From Acidobacterium capsulatum ATCC 51196 (lineage in GTDB: Bacteria; Acidobacteriota; Terriglobia; Terriglobales; Acidobacteriaceae), in the NCBI RefSeq assembly GCF_000022565.1, contig NC_012483.1, forward strand, positions 2,418,001 to 2,482,000: a stretch of DNA of 64,000 bases, written 5' to 3'. The notes beneath the pieces are model-generated. The model saw only the letters and a list, made by a program, of their open reading frames with translations. It was not told the DNA's origin and made no database searches. Both the position numbers and the translations under genes were made by a program. Each line of letters begins with the position of its first letter. The stretch's first letter is position 1. Positions 1 through 6,982 of this stretch are shown here, piece after piece.

Positions 1-414
1 GCGCGCGTAGCGGTCATCGTGCTGATCAAAGTGAAGGCCATACTTGGTGGCCTCATCCGCCCACCAGCTCGAGACCACATTGAGCGTCAGGCGGCCGCCG
101 GAGATGCGGTCAATGTTTGCGGCCTGCTTGGCCAGCAATGCCGGGTTGTGAAAGGTAGGCCGCACGGCAACCATCAGCTCCAGCTTGCGTGTGACGGCAG
201 CGAGCGCGGCCGCAGTGGACCAGGCATCGAGCGAGGGAGCCTCGATGCCCTTGATGTCATTGAGATTCAATTCGGCGATGAGCGTGAGGTCATAGCCGAG
301 ATCTTCGGCGCGCTGGGCCAGGTGCTTCACGTAGTCCCAGGTGGGCTCCATCTGCTCGTCTTCGACGTTGCGGAGCCATCCTCCAAATACCGGCAGCCAG
401 AAGCCGTAGCGCAT
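1..414 (-). CDS. LLM-class flavin-dependent monooxygenase, 3' end missing
   Basis: The first 138 codons are visible; the gene runs off the window. The protein starts MRYGFWLPVFGGWLRN and resembles bacterial luciferase-like FMNH2-dependent monooxygenases of the SsuD/SfnG type, including the family stretch NPALLAKQAANIDRISGGR (about residues 92-110) followed by LNVVSSWW. Family members oxidise sulfonates, sulfones or similar small molecules using reduced flavin from a partner reductase. The ATG at 414 has a good AGGAGA ribosome-binding site in front. It lies 51 nt downstream of the ATP-grasp gene on the same strand, so the two are probably co-transcribed. The substrate cannot be told from the fragment. 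Confidence 0.85.
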   Translation of the reverse strand, partial: MRYGFWLPVFGGWLRNVEDEQMEPTWDYVKHLAQRAEDLGYDLTLIAELNLNDIKGIEAPSLDAWSTAAALAAVTRKLELMVAVRPTFHNPALLAKQAANIDRISGGRLTLNVVSSWWADEATKYGLHFDQHDDRYAR

Positions 415-465
415 CGTTGTTTCTCCTGTCATCGTGGGCTCTTGCCAAATGGGGTGCGTGCGATG

Positions 466-1455
466 CTATACCAACGCTGCGTGCGGTTCGCGCGCATTTT
501 GTGTGGCTGCCTCTGCCTCAAGCCAGTCGACGAGTTTGACAAAGGGATCGAAGCCGATCACACGCGGGCCGTCGGCCACAAAGTTTGAGAGCGCATTCAC
601 GTCGTAGTAGAGGCGCTGCCCGTCGCGATCATCGGTGATGTATTCGATGCCGCCCAGTTCGATGCCGGCGTGCGCCATGATGCGCTCCACATCGGCGACA
701 ACTTGGGGCGGCGGCGTGTAGCCCTCGACGCTGATGCCTGTCTTCGGCGCATCGAGTGCGCAGGCGGCACGGTTGAGCTCAATGCCGGTGGGCGTGCGGC
801 AGATGTCCGCCGGGCACAGATCAAAGGTTTCGCCGGTGATATGTACCTTGATCGCGTACAAATATTTGCCATTCAGCACTTCCACACGCACAATATGCGC
901 GTCGCGGGCGGGTATGAACTCCTGCACCAGCGCCGTGGAATCGAGCCCGAAGGCCAGCTCGCCCGCTTCGGATGCGGCTTGCAGATGCTCTGGCGTGTCA
1001 AAGCGCTTGACGCCCGCGCCGCTGCCGCCGATATTCGGCTTCACGACGACCGGCCAGCGCAGCCCCTCTGTGGCCGGTACGGCCTGCGCCGCGCGATGAA
1101 TGACGCGCGCCCTGGGATAGGGCAGATCAAGGCTGTCGAGCAGCGAGAGCTGCGCAGCCTTCGAAAGCTCATTACGAAATGCCTTCAGCCCATTGATGAC
1201 CCGCACGCCGCGCGCCTGCAGATGCTCCAGATAGCCCTGTGTGTAAAAAATGCAATCGCCATGATTACGATTCCAGGCCGAGGGGCTCATGCGGTTGACC
1301 ACCAGCGAGTAGCGCTCCTCGGGATGATCCTCAATCGACCAGGAGTGATCGGGAGCATGGAGCTTGACGTAGGGGGTTCCGCGACGGTCCAGTTCGGCAA
1401 AGAGCGGTTTGAACCAGTTGGGCTGCTCGTAATAGATGGCAATCGGCCGGGACAT
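466..1455 (-). CDS. ATP-grasp superfamily protein (RimK-like ligase)
   Basis: A 329-residue protein with an ATP-grasp fold. It carries WPVVVKPNIGGSGAGVKRF (the nucleotide-binding lysine and glycine-rich loop), then LVQEFIPARDAHIVRVEVLNG, and ends with YYDVNALSNF, where the D and N are placed like the Mg-binding residues. The family joins a carboxylate to an amine or thiol with ATP. The frame is also open from a TTG at 1464, but AAGGAAGG is well spaced only for the ATG at 1455. It lies upstream of a flavin-dependent monooxygenase on the same strand, suggesting a shared small-molecule pathway. I cannot name the substrate. Confidence 0.8.
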   Translation of the reverse strand: MSRPIAIYYEQPNWFKPLFAELDRRGTPYVKLHAPDHSWSIEDHPEERYSLVVNRMSPSAWNRNHGDCIFYTQGYLEHLQARGVRVINGLKAFRNELSKAAQLSLLDSLDLPYPRARVIHRAAQAVPATEGLRWPVVVKPNIGGSGAGVKRFDTPEHLQAASEAGELAFGLDSTALVQEFIPARDAHIVRVEVLNGKYLYAIKVHITGETFDLCPADICRTPTGIELNRAACALDAPKTGISVEGYTPPPQVVADVERIMAHAGIELGGIEYITDDRDGQRLYYDVNALSNFVADGPRVIGFDPFVKLVDWLEAEAATQNAREPHAALV

Positions 1456-1495
1456 AGATGGCAAATCCTTCCTTGGGCTTCAAATGCATCATAAA

Positions 1496-1534
1496 GCGCG
1501 CACGGCACGGCATTGATAGCCGTGCCGTGCGCGC
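1496..1534 (-). terminator. Strong hairpin terminator after rplI
   Basis: The arms 1496-1511 and 1519-1534 are perfect 16-bp complements around the 7-nt loop ATTGATA. On the minus strand the hairpin is followed by TTTATGATG. It sits between the rplI stop and the ATP-grasp start, so it probably ends the ribosomal-protein operon. Confidence 0.8.
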
Positions 1535-1604
1535 ATACAGTACTGATTTCACCGGAGGAACTCTGACGCGAGTTTTTCAATCGCGGCAAAATCTTTTCCG
1601 GAGA

Positions 1605-2060
1605 CTACGCGGCCGTCTCTTCGCCCTTCACGGTCACCTTGACGTGCGCTGTGACTTCGCGATGCAGCTTGACCGGAATGAGGAACTCGCCGGTCTGCTT
1701 GAGGGGCTCCTCAAGCTGCACCTTGCGGCGGTCGATGTGGAATCCCTGCTGCTCGAGCTGCTGCGCGATGTCAGACGAGGTGACCGAACCGAAGAGGTGG
1801 TCGTGATCGCCAACCTTGCGCTCAAACACCAGCGCCACGGCATCGAGCTGAGCCACAAGCTGCTCGGCCTCTGCCTTTTCCTTGGCGGAGCGGCGGACGG
1901 CCGAAGCCTTCATCTGCTCAATCACGGCCTTGTTGGCAGCCGTCGCCTCCATGGCGAGCTTTTTGGGCAGCAGGTAGTTGCGGCCGTAGCCGTCGGCGAC
2001 CTTGACGATGTCGCCACGGTGGCCGAGGGTTTCAATATCTTCTTTCAGAATGACTTCCAT
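1605..2060 (-). CDS. rplI: 50S ribosomal protein bL9
   Basis: A 151-residue protein starting MEVILKEDIETLGHRGDIV, the classic L9 N-terminal domain that binds 23S rRNA. The conserved DGYGRNYLLPKKLA follows at about residues 23-36, then the long connecting helix and the C-terminal domain. Length matches the family. The frame is open further upstream, but the ATG at 2060 with GGAGAG in front gives the canonical start. It is the last gene of rpsF-rpsR-rplI, a conserved bacterial order, and is followed by a strong terminator. Confidence 0.97.
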   Translation of the reverse strand: MEVILKEDIETLGHRGDIVKVADGYGRNYLLPKKLAMEATAANKAVIEQMKASAVRRSAKEKAEAEQLVAQLDAVALVFERKVGDHDHLFGSVTSSDIAQQLEQQGFHIDRRKVQLEEPLKQTGEFLIPVKLHREVTAHVKVTVKGEETAA

Positions 2061-2136
2061 GTGAGAACTCTCTCCTTGGAGCGCACAGACCTCGCGGCAC
2101 ACGGCCGCGCCGGCTGGTGGCGCACCCGCTGATCTT

Positions 2137-2454
2137 TTAGTAGCGCGCCGCGAAGGGCAGCAGAGCGATGTTGCGAGCCTGCTTGATGGCACGGGTCAGG
2201 CGGCGCTGGTGCGTCGTGCAGACGCCGGTCAGGCGGCGGGGCACAATCTTGCCGCGCTCGGCCACAAACTGCTGCAGCAGACGAACGTCACGATAAGGAA
2301 TCGCGTCGATCTTCTCGGTGCAGAACTTGCAGACCTTCTTGCGGCGGAAAAACTTGCGGCCACCCGAACCGCCACGCGGGCCGGAGGGACGGGAAGTGGG
2401 TTGCGAAGAGCTCGCGCCGCTTTCGGGCGCCTGCTGATTGGTTTCTTCTGCCAT
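2137..2454 (-). CDS. rpsR: 30S ribosomal protein bS18
   Basis: A 105-residue protein. The core [18 protein letters not shown], with [20 protein letters not shown] after it, is typical S18, which binds the central domain of 16S rRNA together with S6. It carries a low-complexity Ser/Pro/Gly N-terminal extension of about 35 residues that is longer than in E. coli. The start at 2454 (MAEETNQQ) is preceded by AGAAGGAT. It sits between rpsF and rplI, with 76 nt to rplI. A 7-bp hairpin (2470-2490) lies just before its ribosome-binding site. Confidence 0.97.
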   Translation of the reverse strand: MAEETNQQAPESGASSSQPTSRPSGPRGGSGGRKFFRRKKVCKFCTEKIDAIPYRDVRLLQQFVAERGKIVPRRLTGVCTTHQRRLTRAIKQARNIALLPFAARY

Positions 2455-2469
2455 GTTGCGTATCCTTCT

Positions 2470-2490
2470 CCGCCGGCTGTTCTCCGGCGG
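2470..2490 (-). promoter_or_regulatory. Hairpin just upstream of the rpsR ribosome-binding site
   Basis: CCGCCGG and CCGGCGG pair perfectly around the loop AGAACAG. The 3' arm is followed immediately by AGAAGGAT, the rpsR Shine-Dalgarno. It could be an RNA-stability or translation element between rpsF and rpsR. Function is inferred only from position. Confidence 0.4.
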
Positions 2491-2565
2491 TGACAATTTT
2501 TTGATTGCGGACAGCCTGGGCTGTCACCAGTGGCGGCTCGCCCGGGGGCGTGGCCGCCTGTAAAA

Positions 2566-2991
2566 CTAAGCGCTGGCCGGAGCCGACTCTTCCTGAGCCG
2601 CGGGTGCAGCGGGTGCCTCTGCAGCCTCAACGGCAGCCGGCTGATCGCTCACCTTGGTGCGGCTGGCGCGAATGGCCTTGATCTTGTTGAGGCGCTTCTC
2701 TTCCTCATCCATGCGCACGGTGATGAACTTGATCACCTGCTCGGTTACGCGCAGGCGGCGCTCCAGCTCTGCCACCAGCGGGCCATCGGCATCGACGGTG
2801 AGCAGAATATAGTTGCCTTCGCTGAACTTGCGAACGAGATAAGCCAGCTTGCGGCGGCCCATCTTCTCGGTGGAGCGAATTGTACCGCCGCCGTTGGTCA
2901 CCGTCTGTTCGAGGCTGGCGATGATCTTGTCCACTTCTTCTTCCGCCAGGTCGGGGCGGACAATAAACATCACTTCATAAAAACGATCCAT
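2566..2991 (-). CDS. rpsF: 30S ribosomal protein bS6
   Basis: A 141-residue protein starting MDRFYEVMFIVRPDLAEEEV, the standard S6 beginning. GRRKLAYLVRKFSEGNYILL (about residues 45-64) is the family core. The last 40 or so residues are an Ala/Pro/Glu-rich tail common in S6 proteins. S6 pairs with S18 on the 30S platform. The leader has AGGGAAAAGAGAAG before the ATG at 2991, and upstream of that a hairpin resembling the S6:S18 autoregulatory motif. First gene of rpsF-rpsR-rplI; pth is 62 nt upstream on the same strand. Confidence 0.97.
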   Translation of the reverse strand: MDRFYEVMFIVRPDLAEEEVDKIIASLEQTVTNGGGTIRSTEKMGRRKLAYLVRKFSEGNYILLTVDADGPLVAELERRLRVTEQVIKFITVRMDEEEKRLNKIKAIRASRTKVSDQPAAVEAAEAPAAPAAQEESAPASA

Positions 2992-3008
2992 GTGCTTCTC
3001 TTTTCCCT

Positions 3009-3041
3009 GAGAAACCGGCAGCGGTTAGCCGTCTGCTTCTC
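3009..3041 (-). promoter_or_regulatory. Candidate S6:S18 leader motif before rpsF
   Basis: On the minus strand GAGAA (3041-3037) pairs with the TTCTC ending at 3009. Inside it, GCAG pairs with CTGC and CGG with CCG around CTAA. The 3' strand carries an unpaired CGG/CCG stretch between inner and outer stems. The known S6:S18-binding leader RNA is a hairpin with a CCG bulge on the 3' strand, located just upstream of rpsF, as here. The assignment is by hand folding only. Confidence 0.45.
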
Positions 3042-3053
3042 GAATAAATTCTG

Positions 3054-3659
3054 TTACGCCGCCGGGCCGTTGTTTTCCCTGCGGTTGAACTCGTTCATGG
3101 CCACGCCGATACCGCGCGTCACCACTGTTTCCACGGCCCGGGCGGTGCGTTCCAGCGCGCCGTCGAGCGTGGCCAGATCTGCCTTGCGCATGGGCGTCAG
3201 CAGATAATTCTTACCCTTGCGGAAGAGGTCATCCTCCCCCGAAGGTCCTACGCCAATCCGTACCCGCGGCCAGTCCGCAGTGCCAAGCGCCGAACAGATA
3301 GAGCGAGCGCCGTTGTGGCTGGCCGGGCTGCCGCGCTCCCGCACGCGAATGGAACCAATCGGCAGATCCAGCTCGTCATACAGCACGAGCAGGTCGCGCA
3401 CGGGGTCGGCATTCAATTCACGAACCAGAGCGGAGACTGCAACTCCGCTCAGGTTCATATAAGTCTCAGGCTTGGCGAGAATCACTTCGCGTCCCCCGAG
3501 TTGAATCTTGCCGGTGAGCGCCTGGCAGCGGCGATTGCTCACCACTGCATTGTGCTCGGCGGCGATGGCGTCTACCGCGAGAAAGCCGGCATTGTGCGGC
3601 GTGAACTGGTACTCGATGCCCGGATTGCCGAGACCCACCACCAGAAACACACCGGGCAC
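3054..3659 (-). CDS. pth: Peptidyl-tRNA hydrolase
   Basis: A 201-residue protein starting with GTG: MPGVFLVVGLGNPGIEY. GLGNPG and TPHNAGF (His22 matches the catalytic histidine) are Pth signatures, as is LVLYDELDLPIG near residue 95. The enzyme releases tRNA from prematurely dropped peptidyl-tRNA. The GTG at 3659 abuts the rplY stop codon (TAAGTG), so translation is probably coupled. rplY-pth is a common bacterial pair. Confidence 0.95.
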   Translation of the reverse strand: MPGVFLVVGLGNPGIEYQFTPHNAGFLAVDAIAAEHNAVVSNRRCQALTGKIQLGGREVILAKPETYMNLSGVAVSALVRELNADPVRDLLVLYDELDLPIGSIRVRERGSPASHNGARSICSALGTADWPRVRIGVGPSGEDDLFRKGKNYLLTPMRKADLATLDGALERTARAVETVVTRGIGVAMNEFNRRENNGPAA

Positions 3660-4322
3660 TTACTTCTTGGCCTCGTCGGTCTTGCCCTTCTTGGCCACTT
3701 CCGGCTCGGCCGGACCCGCGGCGGCCAGTGCATCGGCCGAAGGGGCTGCTTCTTCCTTGACCGAAACGATATGCGCCACGGTGTTGCTCTCGTCAGAGAT
3801 GTACTTGAGCTTGTCGCCGTGCGGCAGGTCGGCCACGCGCAGAATGGTGCCGAAGGCCAGCTCGGTGATATCGACATCGATGTGGCTGGGAATGTCATTG
3901 GGCAGGCACTCGACTTCGACCTCGCGCAGCACCTGATCGAGAATGCCGCCCTGGGTCTTCACGCCCACCGGCGTACCGGTCAACTGCACTGGCACCGAAA
4001 CACGAATCGGCTTGTCGAGCGCGATGCGCTTGAGGTCGATGTGAATCAGGTTGCCCTTGATGGGCTCATACTGCCAATCGACAATCATGGCCTTGGTCTG
4101 CGTCTTTACGCCGCCAATTTCAAGGTCAAAGATCGAGTTGTGGCCCGTTTCAGAATGCAGAATGCGGGTGATCTGCTTGGGATCAAGCTCGATGGCCTGG
4201 GGCGGCTCGGCCGCGCCGTACACCACGGCGGGGATGCGGCCCCGGACGCGCACGCGGCGCGCTGCGTTTTTGTTGAACTTGCCCTCGCGGGGCGTTGCGG
4301 AAACAACTTCCTGAGTAATCAT
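3660..4322 (-). CDS. rplY: 50S ribosomal protein bL25, long CTC/TL5 form
   Basis: A 220-residue protein. The N-terminal domain has ARRVRVRGRIPAVVYG and GHNSIFDLEIGG, the 5S rRNA-binding L25 domain. A beta-barrel C-terminal domain follows (VECLPNDIPSHIDVDITELA) and then an acidic/lysine-rich tail, making the long form called CTC or TL5. The ATG at 4322 is preceded by AAAGGAA. It sits immediately upstream of pth. Upstream of it lies a 190-nt gap with an inverted pair of 7-nt repeat arrays. Confidence 0.95.
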   Translation of the reverse strand: MITQEVVSATPREGKFNKNAARRVRVRGRIPAVVYGAAEPPQAIELDPKQITRILHSETGHNSIFDLEIGGVKTQTKAMIVDWQYEPIKGNLIHIDLKRIALDKPIRVSVPVQLTGTPVGVKTQGGILDQVLREVEVECLPNDIPSHIDVDITELAFGTILRVADLPHGDKLKYISDESNTVAHIVSVKEEAAPSADALAAAGPAEPEVAKKGKTDEAKK

Positions 4323-4356
4323 GCTCTCGCTTTTTCCTTTCGGGCACGGGAAGAAT

Positions 4357-4512
4357 AGCTTTTAGCTGTTAGCTACTAGCTTTTAGCTGTTAGCTCTCGG
4401 CTCGTTTGCTGTCTCTTTCGTCCGCTCCCTTTGTGTACGCTCTGCTTCCGCAGAAAACGCGTATTTAGTTTTGGCATACCAGCTAATAGCTAAAAGCTAG
4501 TAGCTAACAGCT
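4357..4512. repeat. Inverted pair of AGCTNNT heptanucleotide arrays
   Basis: 4357-4395 is a degenerate 7-nt tandem repeat: AGCTTTT, AGCTGTT, AGCTACT, AGCTTTT, AGCTGTT, AGCT. 4481-4512 is the same array inverted; 4364-4395 and 4481-4512 are reverse complements over 32 nt with one mismatch, separated by 85 nt. It fills the gap between the prs stop and the rplY start. The transcript could form a long stem. Confidence 0.9.
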
Positions 4513-4514
4513 TG

Positions 4515-5597
4515 TTAATTGAACAGCGAACTGACGCTGGTCTCCATGTGAATGCTCTCGATGGTCGCGGCCAGCAGGCCGGAGACCGAACGAACCTTAA
4601 TCTTTGCCACGCGCTGCGCCTCGGGGCGCAACGGAATGGAATCGGTCACGACCAGCTCTTCAAGCCGCGAGTTGGCGATGCGCTCGATGGCCGGGCCGGA
4701 AAGCACGGCGTGCGAAGCGCATGCGTAAACTTTGGTGGCGCCTTCCTGCAGCAGCGCATCGACGGTCTTGACCAGCGTCCCTGCCGTGTCCACGATGTCA
4801 TCGACAATGAGGCAGGTGCGGTCTTTGACGTCGCCGATCACATGCATCACTTCGGTCACATTGATGTCGGTGCGGCGCTTGTCCACGATGGCCATGGGCG
4901 CATCGACCTTCTGCGCAAAGTGCCGGGCGCGCTCGACGCCGCCAGCATCGGGGGAAACCACGGTGAGATTGGGCATGTTCAGCTCACGAAAGTAGCTGAC
5001 CAGCACCGGGCTCGCAAACATGTGGTCTACCGGAATATTGAAGAAGCCCTGAATCTGGGCCGCGTGCAGATCCATGAAGAGCGCGCGGTTGGCCCCGGCG
5101 GTCGTGATGAGGTCGGCGACCAGCTTGGAGGAGATGGCCACGCGAGGGCGGTCCTTGCGGTCTTGCCGGGCATAGCCGTAATAGGGCACCACCACAGTGA
5201 TGCGGCCGGCCGAGGCGCGCTTGAGCGCGTCAATCATGATGAGCAGCTCGACCAGATTTTGATCGACGGGGTAGCAGGTGGGCTGCACCAGGAAGACGTC
5301 AGCGCCGCGCACGTTCTCAAGCAACTGAAAGTAGATTTCGCCATCGGCGAAGCGCTGCAGCTTGGTTTCGCCCAGCGTCACCCCCAGATGCTCGCAGACC
5401 TTTTCTGCCAGGTCGCGATTGGCCGAGCCGGCAAAGATCTTGAAATGCTTGTCACCGCTCAGGCTGAAGCGGCGGCGGCTCGACGTGGCCGCGCTGCCCT
5501 TGGCGCGCGTGGCCTGAGCCGTGGAAGAGCCTGTGGCTTCCTGCATCTCGGTGGTGGTGGTCGTGGGCGTCACTGTTTCCGTTGCTTCCGTCTTCAC
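4515..5597 (-). CDS. prs: Ribose-phosphate pyrophosphokinase (PRPP synthetase)
   Basis: A 360-residue protein that makes PRPP from ribose 5-phosphate and ATP for nucleotide, His and Trp synthesis. Visible signatures are FADGEIYFQLLENVRGADVF, YGYARQDRK, DLHAAQIQGFFNIPVDH, the SPDAGGVERA region and the PRPP loop VDDIVDTAGT. The enzyme core begins near FKIFAGSANRDLAEKV, leaving a Thr/Ala-rich N-terminal extension of about 50 residues that most relatives lack. I chose the GTG at 5597 because GGGAGGA is correctly spaced; an ATG at 5546 lacks such a site. The 190-nt gap downstream holds the inverted heptanucleotide arrays. Confidence 0.93.
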   Translation of the reverse strand: MKTEATETVTPTTTTTEMQEATGSSTAQATRAKGSAATSSRRRFSLSGDKHFKIFAGSANRDLAEKVCEHLGVTLGETKLQRFADGEIYFQLLENVRGADVFLVQPTCYPVDQNLVELLIMIDALKRASAGRITVVVPYYGYARQDRKDRPRVAISSKLVADLITTAGANRALFMDLHAAQIQGFFNIPVDHMFASPVLVSYFRELNMPNLTVVSPDAGGVERARHFAQKVDAPMAIVDKRRTDINVTEVMHVIGDVKDRTCLIVDDIVDTAGTLVKTVDALLQEGATKVYACASHAVLSGPAIERIANSRLEELVVTDSIPLRPEAQRVAKIKVRSVSGLLAATIESIHMETSVSSLFN

Positions 5598-5722
5598 TAG
5601 AGTCCTCCCAAGCTGGTTGGCGTTGGTGTCCCTGCGTTTCACCGGCGTCCTGCTGCCGGAACTTAACATCAGGCAGACCTGGCCGCATGGGTTGCTGCGG
5701 AACAGTATGCCTGTAGCATCAC

Positions 5723-5796
5723 TGGCTGGGCGACTAGGATTCGAACCTAGACAAAGTGCTCCAAAGGCACTTGACCTACCATTAGTCGATCGCCCA
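5723..5796 (-). tRNA. tRNA-Gln (anticodon TTG)
   Basis: The minus strand folds as a tRNA: acceptor TGGGCGA pairs with TCGCCCA, the anticodon loop is CTTTGGA with anticodon TTG, and the T loop is GGTTCGAATCC. CCA is encoded at the 3' end. It lies between ispE and prs. Confidence 0.95.
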
Positions 5797-5813
5797 GTAA
5801 AAACTGGTTTCTG

Positions 5814-6905
5814 CTAGAACTTGTGGCCCGGCGGCGTAGACTGCTCCACCACCATCGAACTCCAGTACTGCCCGCGCGGAAGGGTTTCGGTCCGCAACGA
5901 GCGAATGCCGTGTTCGGTGAGCCGCTGCTCGGCGGCTTTGGCGGCCGCTTCGGTCCGGTAGAGGCCAAACAGGGCCGATCCGGAGCCGGACAACGCGGCA
6001 TAGAGCGCGGACTGCTCCGGGCTGCTGGAATCCGCAAGTATGCGCTTGATAGGACCGAGTGAGGGATGCTGACGAAACACGACTTCTTCAAAGTCGTTTT
6101 CAATCCCGGTACGGACAAGCGCGAGAACTGGATTCTCGGCAAGATCTTCGCCAACAGGCAAGACACCGGAGGAGTGCGGCTCACACATGGCCGAAGCCAG
6201 AGCACGACTCAACTGAGATAGTTTATCGGACGCCTGCAGGTGGGTCAATTTCTTATAGAAAGCCATCCCCGGCGCGGGACCGGCCGGAAGGGTGTACAGC
6301 GCGTCCCAGTCGCGAAAAGCCTGCGGTGTGGATACCCCGACCTCGGGCAGCGCCAGCACGCAGGGCATGGCCGGCAGATCGGGCAGCGGATAGACCTCTT
6401 CGCCGCGACCGACCCCCAGCACCGAGCCGCCGATAAGAAACAGCGGCACATCGGAGCCGACCTCAGAGGCGAGCAGCAGCTTTTCCGGGCCAGACAGGCC
6501 GGCGGCTGCCCACTCGGGCCGAGCGGAGAGCTCGCGCTCCAGCGCCACCAGCGCCGCCGCCGCATTGGCCGAACCAGCGCCGAGACCGCCCTGCACGGGT
6601 AGCCGCTTCTCTATGTGGATGGTCACGTCGGCCGCGATTTCGGTGACCTGGAGAGTCTTCTCGACAATTTTGTAGGCGGTGTTGCGCTCGGCGTCGCCGG
6701 TGGCCGTGGAAGGCACGCGCGCGTCGTTGCTCGTGAGCGTGAGGGTACGCTTGCGGCCAGCGACCGGCGCGGCGGAGACGGTTACCAGATCATGCGCCGC
6801 CACGGTCTGGTAGAGCGTGGTGAGCGCGTGATAGCCGTCAGCGCGGCTGGGTCCGATGGCCAGCCCGAGATTGATCTTGCAGTACGAGCGAACGGTGGTC
6901 GACAT
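5814..6905 (-). CDS. ispE: 4-diphosphocytidyl-2-C-methyl-D-erythritol kinase
   Basis: A 363-residue GHMP kinase of the MEP isoprenoid pathway, phosphorylating CDP-methylerythritol. RSYCKINLGLAIGPSRADGYH at the N-terminus is the IspE signature with the substrate-binding Lys and His. VQGGLGAGSANAAAALVAL is the ATP-binding GHMP loop. GSGSALFGL near the C-terminus is the third conserved motif. It is longer than the usual 285-310 residues, mainly through insertions in the second half. No clear ribosome-binding site precedes the ATG at 6905. Divergent from the GT39 gene. Confidence 0.93.
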   Translation of the reverse strand: MSTTVRSYCKINLGLAIGPSRADGYHALTTLYQTVAAHDLVTVSAAPVAGRKRTLTLTSNDARVPSTATGDAERNTAYKIVEKTLQVTEIAADVTIHIEKRLPVQGGLGAGSANAAAALVALERELSARPEWAAAGLSGPEKLLLASEVGSDVPLFLIGGSVLGVGRGEEVYPLPDLPAMPCVLALPEVGVSTPQAFRDWDALYTLPAGPAPGMAFYKKLTHLQASDKLSQLSRALASAMCEPHSSGVLPVGEDLAENPVLALVRTGIENDFEEVVFRQHPSLGPIKRILADSSSPEQSALYAALSGSGSALFGLYRTEAAAKAAEQRLTEHGIRSLRTETLPRGQYWSSMVVEQSTPPGHKF

Positions 6906-6926
6906 GCAGGTGTGATTGTAATGGCC

Positions 6927-6956
6927 TTACAAGGAGCACGCACACCTGCGTAGAAT
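6927..6956 (+). promoter_or_regulatory. Candidate sigma70 promoter for the GT39 gene
   Basis: TTACAA (6927-6932) and TAGAAT (6951-6956) are separated by 18 nt, about 27 nt before the TTG start at 6983. It overlaps the 5' leader of divergent ispE. Confidence 0.45.
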
Positions 6957-6982
6957 GACCCGGAGTTTTCAGGAGGGCGTTC

